Below are positions 11,061 through 19,760 of a stretch of 33,252 bases of DNA, piece after piece (position 1 is the stretch's first letter; the number at the start of each line of letters is the position of its first letter). The stretch is from positions 1 through 33,252 of the forward strand of contig NMRA01001260.1 of the NCBI GenBank assembly GCA_002633005.1, read 5' to 3'. The notes beneath the pieces are model-generated. The model worked only from the letters and a program-made list of their open reading frames with translations. It was not told the origin of the DNA and searched no databases. Source of the stretch: Phoronis australis. Lineage: Eukaryota; Phoronida; Phoronidae. The position numbers were made by a program, and so were the translations under genes.

Positions 11061-11251
11061 ATGTTGATTAACTATGCCTAGGCTACATGAAACAGCAAAG
11101 AAAAAATCTTTATCCGGCAAATCCAGGTTAAGTAAAACAGCATTTGGCTCCCGGACTAGTAACGTCACACGGATGCCGCGCGATTTGCCACAAGCCACGA
11201 GAGTTAATGTAACGTTAGCCAAATGGATGAAGGTTACGAACGTTGAGTTAC

Positions 11252-11301
11252 GGGGTGGGATGGGGTGGGTGTGCCACTTGTGGTGTAGACGGGGTGGGGG
11301 G
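11252..11301 (+). other. G-quadruplex-type tract
   Basis: 11252-11269 reads GGGG-T-GGG-AT-GGGG-T-GGG, four G-runs with loops of one or two bases, fitting the strict G3+N1-7 rule. Two more G-runs occur at 11291-11301. The tract lies about 40 bases beyond the stop codon of the minus-strand coding segment, so that gene's own strand would be C-rich here. Confidence 0.6.
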
Positions 11302-11339
11302 AAAAGGCGGTGATAGCTAAGCCACTGGACAGACTACTG

Positions 11340-11648
11340 TCATTTCAGGTGTTTAGGGTACAGACACTTTCTGCTTAAGTAAAACCCGGCACCACATTCG
11401 CTTCGGTGAACATCACATATAATTAGACCCCGCGACTGGTCTTGCTCAGTCACAAGTTTACCTAATCTGACTTGGATGACCTCACCCTCTGGCACTGGCC
11501 TTGATTTATGAGGTGCTTTAGAGCATGTCGAATATTCTGAAGTGCCTTCAGCAAGACTCACTAAAGCCACAAAGCTTTCGTGATCGCACTTTTTGTTGAA
11601 AACTTTATAAACGAACAGGAAGGGCGTTCTTTCCCCATTTTGTCTTAA
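11340..11648 (-). CDS. Open coding segment (exon?) of unknown protein
   Basis: About 103 codons are open on the minus strand from 11648 to the TGA at 11342-11340, with no ATG at the upstream edge, so it may be a terminal exon. It includes TPFLFVYKVFNKKCDHESF, SRPVPEGEVIQVRLGKL, VTEQDQSRGLIICDVHRSE and CGAGFYLSRKCLYPK. Five cysteines and mixed hydrophobic strands suggest a folded domain, but I do not recognise it. The strongest support is a diverged homologue in opposite orientation at 12855-13047 plus 17441-17530, where the same frame (VTEQDQS, then II-C, then the C-L-K ending) is kept around the retrotransposon. It could be a host gene exon or part of an unrecognised repeat. Confidence 0.45.
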   Translation of the reverse strand, partial: LRQNGERTPFLFVYKVFNKKCDHESFVALVSLAEGTSEYSTCSKAPHKSRPVPEGEVIQVRLGKLVTEQDQSRGLIICDVHRSECGAGFYLSRKCLYPKHLK

Positions 11649-12854
11649 TCACATTATACGCTCTACAAGTCTTAACGAATTACAATACTTACAAGTTCAA
11701 AAATCAAAGTTGTTTATTTCAATTTAAAAACCCTAAAGAGTGTTTGAAATAATCTGTTATTGGAAACAACCCTAAACTTAAACCTAATCCTAAGAAAAAA
11801 ACAAATAATTTTATGTACATGTACACGATTTTATACATCCTCAACCTAATGTCGACCAATCCCCTGGGTAATGGTCATCGGATCCATTTTTTGTTAAGTA
11901 TTGGATGTGACCCTAATTACACTAAGGATCCCTATACTCACTAAGCTCATAAGATTCCACTGATTATTGACACAACGATACGTGTAAATTTCGAGTGACA
12001 TTTTTATACATTCTGTTAAGGTTTGGATTCATGATTTGTGTTTAAGTACCTCCATGTAAACATGGACAACGCGCATGAAATGTATTGCTGATTTTTGTAA
12101 TTTGCAGATAAAGTTATGAATCATTAAATGACATCAACTCACAAAATATCTATACGGAGTTGTCACTGATACCCGAGGTTTGCGTGACTGTCTGAACTCG
12201 TCGTTTCGCATTCAGCCGATGGTGTTATCAACGAATTGTTATCGTCTAAATTATTCATAAAATGCCTGCAGAAAGTAACCCTGTCCTATAAATATAAACC
12301 GACATCTTGTCAAATGACTCTGCAATCGCATTCCGGCCAAAAATCATGCTGTCCGACTTACTGCACCGACGACATCTCCCAAAAATAACTAAAATTTATT
12401 GGTTTCTACAACGTAAACCACGTAAAGTCCCTAGCACTAAACTTCATCAAAGTGTGGTTGCACCCATTGTTTGCTGCTGGAGAGTTCAAAAGTGTTCAGA
12501 TTAACCAGAGTCTACAGCACGGAAATAACTTTTAAAAGACTACAGTGTTCATAACATTGTCATAGGCCTACTAAACTGACGATTAGCATCCAGATGTCTT
12601 TTTAAGCAATAGCCACGGTTATAACGCGCCCATATTTTGAGAATCATTTAGGTGCCCATTATTCAGTTGAGAAAACTCGTTTGAAAACGCGACATGCTCA
12701 TATTTGACTATTACCACATTTAACACCAAAATATGTTGACAACACCCAGCAAAATCATACAGCATAAGAACATTTCTAAGTGACTGTAAAGTCTTTTGGG
12801 ACAAAACCTTGAATGAGTAAGAATTGTTACTCGTAAAATCTGGCTTTTATGTTG
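11649..12854. other. Spacer between the inverted gene-segment copies
   Basis: AT-rich DNA separating two oppositely oriented relatives (11340-11648 and 12855 onward). No coding segment, repeat or RNA gene is supported. Confidence 0.4.
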
Positions 12855-13047
12855 CAATGACATTTAAGGCAAAATGAATAACGAAAGCCGCATTTGCTCG
12901 TTTAGAGAATTTGCACCATAGAAGTGAGATCACAAAAGCTTTGTGGCTTTAGAACATCTGGGATTCTGGAAAGTACCACTTTAATCAAGGCCAGTGGCAG
13001 ATCATGTGCTCGTTCTAGCCGCAATAGAAACAATTGTGACTGAGCAG
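12855..13047 (+). pseudogene. Broken homologue of the 11340-11648 segment, 5' part
   Basis: Aligns with the complement of 11340-11650: shared caaaatg, then cgtttaga, then gatcac-aaagctttgtggctttag, then aatcaaggccagtg, ending at gtgactgagcag. The frame is interrupted by stop codons (for example the TAA in ctttaatcaagg), so this copy is already decayed. The last five bases, agcag (13043-13047), are the target site of the LTR element, and the segment resumes after it at 17441. Confidence 0.7.
13043..13047 (+). repeat. Target-site duplication, left (agcag)
   Basis: Identical to 17441-17445. A 5-bp duplication is normal for Ty3/gypsy integrases and fixes both ends of the element. Confidence 0.9.
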
Positions 13048-13367
13048 TATAGAATATTCACCTTTACCCAATAGAGGTCACTAGTCACGGACAGGAAGTG
13101 GATTCCACAACTAACGAGTCTCGCTAAATTAAAGCATTCTCTCTCTCTGGACATTGTATGGACATTTTTAGAGGTATAAGCTAGATATAAGATTTAAGTG
13201 TTTTAGCAGCATTTCCACTACGTTGCAGCGATTAATGCCTATTAATTTTACGTTCATTTTCCTCGCATTTTAGTGAAGGCTATCCTTCTCTTTGTTGTAG
13301 ATCGTCTTCATTCCAAGACGCACTGAATCGTTGAAATAAAGCTCGAAAAAGTTCAAATACTTATCTA
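13048..13367 (+). repeat. 5' LTR (320 bp)
   Basis: Matches the 3' LTR at 314 of 320 positions with no gaps; five differences are transitions and one is a transversion. It begins TATAG and ends ATCTA, so it lacks the usual TG...CA ends. AATAAA at 13335-13340 is a polyadenylation signal. If the transcript starts near 13299, U5 is very short. Confidence 0.95.
13299..13311 (+). promoter_or_regulatory. Predicted transcript 5' end / self-primer segment
   Basis: The 13 bases agatcgtcttcat are the exact reverse complement of 13367-13379, which straddle the LTR/internal boundary. In Tf1 and vertebrate sushi-type elements the first 11 or so bases of the RNA fold onto the primer-binding site and, once cut, prime minus-strand synthesis. 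The perfect match here predicts that transcription starts at about 13298-13299. The same bases are intact in the 3' LTR at 17372-17384. Confidence 0.6.
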
Positions 13368-13379
13368 TGAAGACGATCT
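13368..13379 (+). promoter_or_regulatory. Primer-binding site, self-priming type
   Basis: The 12 bases tgaagacgatct lie directly after the LTR, where a primer-binding site must be. They do not begin with TGG, the complement of a tRNA 3' CCA end. They pair without mismatch with 13299-13310 inside the LTR, and two G-U pairs could extend the helix. This supports self-priming instead of tRNA priming. Confidence 0.65.
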
Positions 13380-13394
13380 GTCTCATCAGACACC

Positions 13395-15578
13395 ATGCCA
13401 GCTATTCACTGCCCTATTGCCGGATGCACCTATGTGACGGACGACCTCGATGCCGCGATCGTCGCCGCCTTACTCACTACGCACGCCACAACACACACAC
13501 CAACAAAACCTATAGCCCCGGAAAAGCTGAGACGGCCAACCATACAGTCTTCCGGCACTAGTGAGGAATGGTCGTACTTTTTATCACGTTGGGGTGACTA
13601 TATAGAGGCAACTCAACTTCAAGGAAAAGACCGCATCATACAACTCCTTGAGTGCTGTGACGAGTCGCTACGAAAGGACTTGACACGCTCCGCAGGCACC
13701 TCCCTCACCGGCAGGACTGAGGCGGAGGTCCTGGCCGCTATGCGCATCCTGGCCGTGCGTGAGGAGAGCACGATGGTGGCCAGGGTTAACCTCAACAATA
13801 TGAGACAGGACAGAGACGAGACAGTACGATCTTTCGGCGCCCGCCTCAAAGGCCAGGCCAGTATTTGCAAACTCCACATACCCTGCCCGTCATGCCACAC
13901 TGACGTGTCATACACCGATGTCGTAATCAGAGATGTTCTCATAAGGGGTTTAGCCGACCCAGAGATTCAGCTGGATCTCCTCGGTGACAAAAACCAGGAC
14001 ATGTCTCTTGAGCAAGTGTTCCAGTTTGTCGAAGCCAAAGAATCTGGCAAACGGTCTGCCTCACGTCTACTAGACCCCCCAGTCGTCCAAACAGATGCCA
14101 CCAGCTTATACCGCCGCAACAAAAGAGATACGACATCCCACAAAAGCACAAATTGCACCTACTGTGGTCAAACAGGGCATGGTCGTAGTGCCCCTGCACA
14201 AGCCCGTCGACAGAACTGTCCCGCCTACGGGCACACCTGCCTGTCTTGCAACAGACCCCACCACTTCGAATCCGTATGTCGGAGTAAGGACAACCCCACA
14301 GGCAAGCCCCCTCCCAACAATGAGAGTGCAGTCTTTGACCAACTCTGTGGAGTGTTCTGCCACATGACAGGTAATACACAGTCACACACAACGATACAAC
14401 TCGACCATCACCTGTACGATAGTCTTAACGACACGTGGCGACGCCAAGCATCGAAACCGCAACCCACGGTACAACTCTCCGTTACCTTGGCTGACAACAG
14501 CGACTTCGAACAACTTGGCTTCCCCACTTCACACTGCACTAAGGCCACCCCAGTCGTTATACGCTGCCTGGCAGACACAGGCTGCCAGAGCTGCCTCGCC
14601 GGCCTCAACACGCTTCAACAACTAGGTCTCTCCCAGCGTGACCTACTCCCTGTCACCATGAAGATGCACGCGGCCAACAACGGCGACATTAACATCCTTG
14701 GTGCCACCCTACTCCACTTTTCTGGTCGCGGACCATCGCGGAAACCGATGCACACGAAAGCCATAGTGTACATAACTGACACAACCAGAAAAGTGTTCCT
14801 CAGCCGAGAGGTATGTACCAACCTTGGCATAATATCGCCGGACTTCCCCAAAATTGGTGAGTCCGTCACGATGACAGTCGCTCAGAACGGCATCATGTCC
14901 CCTGACCCTGAAACAAACGTGCAGGCTCCGCAGCAGCACACATGCCAATGCCGTAAGCGCGAGGCCCCACCACCAGTCCCGAAAGAGCTACCCTTCCCGG
15001 CCACAACAGAAAACCGCGAGAAACTCCAGCAATACATCTTAGACCTATACGGCTCCAGCACATTCAATACATGTGAACATCAACCCCTGCCCACCATGAC
15101 TGGGCCTCCAATGCACTTGAATGTTGATCCTACGGCAAAACCGGTTGCGTACCATACACCTATCCCCGTGCCTCTCCACTGGCGGGACGCCGTCAAAGCC
15201 GGGCTCGACCAAGATGTCCGTCTCAAGGTGATAGAGCCCGTGCCTGTTGGAGAACCAGTCACTTGGTGCCACAGAATGGTCATCTGCGCCAAAAAGAATG
15301 GAAAGCCACGCCGCACGGTTGATCTTCAGCCGCTGAACGCCCACGCAAGTCGCGAAACACACCATACGCAATCCCCATTCCTCCAAGCACGCTCAGTTCC
15401 TCCGGGCAAAAAGAAAACAATCTTTGACGCTTGGAACAGTTACCACTCCGTCCCAATACACACCGATGATCGTCATCTCACAACCTTCATTACCCCCTGG
15501 GGCCGCTACAGATACTGTAGGGCGCCACAAGGCTACATAGCGTCAGGAGACGCGTACACCCGCCGTTTGACGAGTTAG
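13395..15578 (+). pseudogene. gag-pol: Gag-Pol polyprotein: Gag, protease and first part of RT
   Basis: One open frame of 727 codons from the first suitable ATG after the primer site. Residues 6-34 form a CCHH arrangement (C6, C11, H30, H34), a start typical of this gypsy group in marine invertebrates. Gag follows, with knuckle-like clusters: C254, C257, H262, then a second CCHC at C282, C285, H290, C295. Protease has ADTG (D394 catalytic). RT begins near residue 575, with motif A FDAW at 677-680 and motif B APQGY at 710-714. Gag and Pol share one frame. The frame ends in TAG because a base appears lost near 15567-15568; the rest of RT lies in another frame. An upstream ATG at the LTR edge (13367) opens a short overlapping frame. 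The product is truncated before the catalytic RT aspartates. Confidence 0.9.
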
Positions 15579-16425
15579 TGAGTGACATACCCAACAAGAC
15601 TAAGTGTATTGACGATACCCCCCTGTGGGCTGACAACCTCGCCGAAAGCTTTTTCCAGGCTTGCCGCTGGCTTTACATCTGCGGTCGTAACGGTATCATT
15701 CTGAACCCCGAAAAATTTGTGTTTGGCTGCGATGAGGTAGATTTTGCGGGCTTTGAGATAACACACGATTCCGTACGCCCCAGCCGACACTTTTTAGACT
15801 CCATTCTGAAATTCCCAACACCCACCAATATAACAGACATGCGGTCGTGGTTCGGCCTCCTAAACCAAGTTTCATACGCCTTCAGCATGGCTGATAGAAT
15901 GCAACCTTTTCGCAGCCTCCTCAAGGCAGACGTGCCATTCACATGGAACGAGGAATTGGACCGGCTTTTTGACGAATCGAAGCAGATCATTGTCAACGAG
16001 ATCACACAAGGTGTGCAGATATATGACAAGACGCGTCCCACGTGCCTCGCAACAGATTGGTCGAAGCATGGCATCGGCTTCTGGCTCCTGCAGAAACATT
16101 GTCATTGCCACCCCATCAAGCCATTTTGTTGCAACGGTGGCTGGCGAGTAACTTTGGTCGGCAGCAGATTCACCCACCCTGCAGAATCTCGTTACGCACC
16201 CATCGAAGGGGAGGCTCTCGCCGTGGCAGACGCACTGGACAAAACCCGCTACTTTGTACTCGGCTGTGAGCAATTGCTGGTCGCCGTCGACCACAAACCA
16301 CTCTTAAAAGTTCTCTCCGATCGCAGCCTTGACGACCTACCCAACTCCAGACTGCGAAATCTTAAGGAGAAAACATTACGCTACCGTTTCACGGTGGTTC
16401 ACATCCCCGGGGTACGACACAGAGC
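15569..16425 (+). pseudogene. pol: Gag-Pol continuation: RT palm/thumb and RNase H
   Basis: Continues the polyprotein in a different frame after the single-base shift. RT motif C is CIDD (15605-15616): the usual Tyr is Cys, which I believe is normal for this group, and both catalytic Asp are present. RT thumb and connection follow (FAGFEITHDSVRPS, WFGLLNQVSYAFS). RNase H shows its acidic residues in order: TDW (Asp at 16055), EGEAL (Glu at 16211) and VDHKPL (Asp at 16289). It ends HIPGVRHRA at the N at 16426, where a spacer to integrase should begin. Confidence 0.9.
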
Positions 16426-16426
16426 N
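16426..16426. other. Ambiguous base at the RNase H / integrase junction
   Basis: A single N lies exactly where RNase H coding jumps to late integrase coding and the reading frame changes. Coincidence with the junction suggests an assembly gap closed with one placeholder. Confidence 0.8.
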
Positions 16427-17075
16427 CAGAGATTTCATCCCTATATCTCCCGGTCGATACAAACCTCATGAGACGTGGCGAGATACCCTATCGAAACGAG
16501 AACCTGCCCTGCGACACCGTCACCTGAGAACAAGCGAACGACTCATGGCACACACCAAGCGGCTCCCACCCCTTGTTGCTGGCGATTATGTCCGTTTGCA
16601 GAATCAAATGGGCTACCACCCTCGTCATTGGGACAAAACTGGACGCGTCATCGAAGTGCGCCAATTCGACCAGTATGTCGTCCGCATTCACGGATCTGGG
16701 AGAGTCACTTTACGGAACAGACAGTTTCTCCGGAAATATACGCCCGTCTATTCGCCTCTGCCCAGCCGATCTGTAGAGGATGATCTCCTTGACCGCCGGC
16801 CATTTAGTCTGCCCAAATCTTCAAGCACATATGACTCATCTCCAGCATTGTCCGCTGCGACACTCCCTCGAAAACCCTCACAAGTGGAGCCATCACCCGA
16901 CGTGCCACAGCCAGCACATGCCAGTGATGACCCTTCGTCAGCAGCTGACGATGACCCTTCGACGGCAGATGACCATGACCATAAAGATCCACAAGCACCG
17001 TGCCAGGGAGAACCATCGACGTCAGACCCAAATCCAAACCCTCCTGGCTCAGAGACTATGTATCCCCTTGAGTAG
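16427..17075 (+). pseudogene. pol: Integrase C-terminal remnant and acidic/proline-rich tail
   Basis: Starts abruptly after the N at 16426 in yet another frame, with RDFIPISPGRYKPHETW, which in relatives follows the integrase catalytic core. A basic C-terminal domain follows (GDYVRLQNQ, WDKTGRVIEV, YVVRIHGSGRVTLRNRQFL), then a Pro/Ser/Asp-rich tail with a small internal repeat (DDPSSAAD / DDPSTADD), and the TAG at 17073-17075. The HHCC zinc-binding region and DDE core, normally roughly 1 kb, are absent. The loss is either a real deletion or a gap collapsed to one N in the assembly. Confidence 0.85.
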
Positions 17076-17110
17076 CCGATATTTTGTCAGTCATTCCTTA
17101 CTTAATGACC

Positions 17111-17120
17111 TGGGGGGAGA
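17111..17120 (+). promoter_or_regulatory. Polypurine tract
   Basis: tggggggaga lies immediately upstream of the 3' LTR, the position where the plus-strand primer is made. Its abrupt end supports the 3' LTR starting at 17121. Confidence 0.85.
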
Positions 17121-17440
17121 TATAGAATATTCACCTTTACCCAATAGAGGTCACTAGTCACGGAAAGGAAGTGGACTCCACAACTAACGAGTCTCGCTAA
17201 ATTAAAGCATTCTCTCTCTCTGGACATTGTATGGACATTTTTAGAGGTATAAGCTAGATATAAGATTTAAGTGTTTTAGCAGCATTTCCACTACGTTGCA
17301 GCGATTAATGCCTATTAATTTTACGTTCATTTTCCTCGCATTTTAGTGAAGGCTGTCCTTCCCTTTGTTGTAGATCGTCTTCATTCCAAGGCGCACTGAA
17401 TTGTTGAAATAAAGCTCGAAAAAGTTCAAATACTTATCTA
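17121..17440 (+). repeat. 3' LTR (320 bp)
   Basis: Copy of the 5' LTR with six substitutions and no gap. The polyadenylation signal is at 17408-17413. The self-primer segment at 17372-17384 is unchanged. Confidence 0.95.
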
Positions 17441-17445
17441 AGCAG
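17441..17445 (+). repeat. Target-site duplication, right (agcag)
   Basis: Identical to 13043-13047; the first bases after the 3' LTR. Confidence 0.9.
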
Positions 17446-17724
17446 GACCAATCGTGGAGTCAAATCATATGCATGTTCACCGAAGGGAATTTGGTCTCGG
17501 TTTTCACTCAGACTGAAAGTGTCTGTACCCTAAAATCCAACGTCTTCCAGCGGTATTGACTTCAACATTGCACGGTGAATCGGTTTGGCTCAGTTTGGAC
17601 AGGCTCTGACTTGGTACCACCCGGAACCTTCGACTTCAAGAGCTACACGATCAATTGTGTCACAGTTGGAGTTAAAGGCACCAACGTGGCTTTCCCAGTA
17701 TTCGCTATACATGTATACATGTAA
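17441..17724 (+). pseudogene. Broken homologue of the 11340-11648 segment, 3' part
   Basis: Resumes the interrupted segment: frame QDQSWSQIICMFTEGNLVS through ESVCTLKSNVFQRY to a stop near 17561, matching the inverted copy down to tgtctgtaccctaaa. Beyond that point the two copies differ. Here another frame stays open (VNRFGSVWTGSDLVPPGTFD, then INCVTVGVKGTNVAFPVFAI) to a TAA at 17722-17724 and looks protein-like, suggesting a frameshift near 17560 within a longer coding segment. No family recognised. Confidence 0.55.
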
Positions 17725-19131
17725 TATATATTTTTGTAGTTAGTCGTAGTTTGTATTTGATATGATAGTAGACCTATTCAGTCTAGTGGCGTAGCCTGCG
17801 CCTCCTTGCCCCCCCTTCGACATCTCATTAAGTGGCGACCCCATCCCCGATTAGTAACTGTGTCATTTTTAATCCTTAAGTTAACAGATGCCTGGTGCCC
17901 TCCTTGAACAACACATGTGCGCTTAGCACCTCCCTTCAGCAGTCGCCCGGCAGCATCTCATCTGACTTCCCTTGCTACGGCACAGAATCAGTCACTTGGT
18001 ATAATTATTTGCTATGAGGTCCAGACAGTTGTGCTGAACTGTGTTTACCAAATGTACAGTATGTCATGAATTGGGTCATCAATAAAAATTTCTCTTTTGC
18101 AAATTAACTTCTCTTGACCTTGAATGTATACTTGTTCATGGTGTTCATGAACGTACTTTCAGAAATAATCACCGTTGGGGTTGCCGGCCGGACCGGTCTG
18201 CAGACTCGTAAGAACCTGTGGGGACATTAAAATATGAACGCAAAATTTCAATTAGTTTTGACAGAGTTGAATATTTTTCTGCACTGACGAGATGACCATA
18301 AGCCCCTTTAGGTGCCTCCCTTCTATGCCATTTTCTATTACAATGACGATAAAAACATGAGTAAGGCAGATTAGGTTGGTAGTCGCGTCAACGGTCACCA
18401 CATAAATAAACAGCGACGTCATCTATCATTTAGACGAAGCACGCAAGGCAGATACAATTTATCTTAATGGTTTTTGTAATAACCAATAATTACCAGTGTG
18501 CTTTTTGAGATAATTGTTATTGGTAGTGTTTTTATTTAGTTTTGCAAGCTAATTACACGTTCCAAGAGGCCCCCTATTGGTGGTGGAGGCAACCGAGAAC
18601 AGGAAAATACAACGAAGTGCAGTTGATGTAATGCTTCGTAAGCAAAACTACGTGAGAGGAGAGTTTTTAATTTAGATTATGAAGTGATAAGGAATGACTA
18701 AACAAATTACCATGAGGCCAGTTTTATGAAAAGCTGCAATGTGGCTGCTACAGAGTGCCAAAGATGGCCGAATATGGCTTCAATGAAAAAATGCAAATTA
18801 GCCCCTTTGCCATACAAAATCAAAACATACAAATTTGAAAATGAATTTTGAAAGTTGTGCCATCAAATTATTCAATCACATCTCTTTAAAACTGTATCGC
18901 TTATTCGTTAACAGCTAGCCAATTCAATGCATTTAAACATATATACTGTACTTCGGCCCCCAATTCTGTTGCAAAATGGAGGAAAATACATCGAGATTCT
19001 TAGAAATTGATATTTCCACATCTCACCAAACCAAACTCATGTGTAAAATGGGATTTTGGGTATAGACTCTGTCAGCATATAGACTGACACTAATTTGAGT
19101 TGTATTGTTTTGTTTTGTTGTTCTGTTTGAT
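17725..19131. other. Gene-free stretch
   Basis: AT-rich with no coding segment, RNA gene or repeat that I can support. Confidence 0.45.
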
Positions 19132-19157
19132 TGACATGACCCCTGACTTAAGTACAG

Positions 19158-19278
19158 TGATGATGTTATTTGTTTACTACAGAATACAATGGGACTTTTT
19201 GTAGTCAGAGTTCAGCAATGATGATGTAATTTGTTTACTACAATATAGCGTGGAACTTTCCAGAAGACTCTAGCATGA
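19158..19278 (+). repeat. 61-bp direct duplication upstream of the promoter
   Basis: tgatgatgt-attgtttactac-like segments start at 19158 and 19219 and share most of about 45 bases (tgatgatgt, then atttgtttactaca, then a gg-actt motif). The second copy contains the first heat-shock element; the first copy has lost or never had it. Confidence 0.7.
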
Positions 19279-19410
19279 CAGTGATTAATGCAGTCTGGAA
19301 TATTCTAGAGACTAGTATATGTTTGTGGAATAATTGGGTAGAGTCCAGAAAGTTCTGGCATGTGCTTGAATTGATGAAAAGTTCTAGAACATTGCATTAG
19401 TCTATAAATA
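19253..19410 (+). promoter_or_regulatory. Heat-shock-type promoter: four HSE arrays plus TATA box
   Basis: HSE consensus is inverted nGAAn units. HSE1 19253-19265 is GAA-ct-TTC-ca-GAA (perfect trimer). HSE2 19298-19310 is GAA-ta-TTC-ta-GAG. HSE3 19343-19355 is GTC-ca-GAA-ag-TTC. HSE4 19377-19389 is AAA-ag-TTC-ta-GAA. TATAAATA follows at 19403-19410, 13 bases after HSE4. A start site would fall near 19433 and lead into an A-rich, structure-poor leader, as in hsp70 genes. No long open frame follows, so this is not a classical hsp gene here. Confidence 0.6.
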
Positions 19411-19760
19411 CACAAACACGGTCTTGTATTAGTTAGTTAAGAAAGGAGAAAAGCAGTATAGCAGTTAAAGAGTTACAGTGAAGAAAATCAGCAGTTATAT
19501 CGAGAGTTAACAGAGAGACAACAGAATATTGAATCAACGAGTGTAACAGGTGCTGAAAGTGTCTCAGAGGTTCACCGCAAGTCAAGGCTTAGCAGCACTG
19601 GCTGGAGCATAGAACAGACAATACGTCGGACGTTTTGTTTGAGTAGGCTTGTGAACTTACGGTCGAGATTATTAAAGGATTAACTCGTACCAGCCTTCAG
19701 TCTATCGTCGCACCGAAGGCTATTAGCACCAGTCAGTAACAACCTGCGTCCACCCACACA

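Larger units (their letters stand above)
13048..17440 (+). mobile_element. Ty3/gypsy LTR retrotransposon, 4393 bp, defective
   Basis: A complete insertion by outline: two 320-bp LTRs, 5-bp target duplication, primer-binding region, Gag-Pol coding region in the order protease, RT, RNase H, integrase C-terminus, and a polypurine tract. The order RT before integrase and the RT style (FDAWNSYHSVPI, APQGYIASGD, xxDD) mark Ty3/gypsy. The GC content of the coding part is clearly higher than the flanks. It cannot move by itself, because the RT is frameshifted and the integrase zinc-binding and catalytic parts are missing. The LTRs differ at 6 of 320 sites, so the insertion is fairly recent next to the decayed LINE. 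It sits inside an older pseudogene copy. Confidence 0.95.
19132..19760 (+). repeat. Candidate solo or 5' LTR remnant
   Basis: The segment has LTR-like order: start tgacat, enhancer-like repeats, TATA box at 19403, A-rich leader, ATTAAA at 19671-19676, and end cacaca. It is followed directly by tggggaaaaacgtgacag, which resembles the tgg...cgtgacag primer-site context of many gypsy elements. A 7-bp inverted repeat (AGCCTTC 19692-19698, GAAGGCT 19715-19721) sits after the polyadenylation signal. No second copy lies in the window and no element coding follows, so the call is tentative; it could instead be a host heat-shock promoter. Confidence 0.35.

Noticed and set aside
11074-11313. 79-codon plus-strand frame ending in Arg/Gly-rich sequence
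   Set aside because: It covers the tandem-repeat edge and the G-rich tract; protein character is explained by base composition.
13939-14391. Long minus-strand frame (150 codons) inside gag
   Set aside because: Shadow of the well-supported plus-strand Gag-Pol frame.
17111-17130. 3' LTR starting at a TG inside or upstream of the polypurine tract
   Set aside because: The paired LTR alignment and agcag duplication place the start at 17121 (TATAG), not at a TG.
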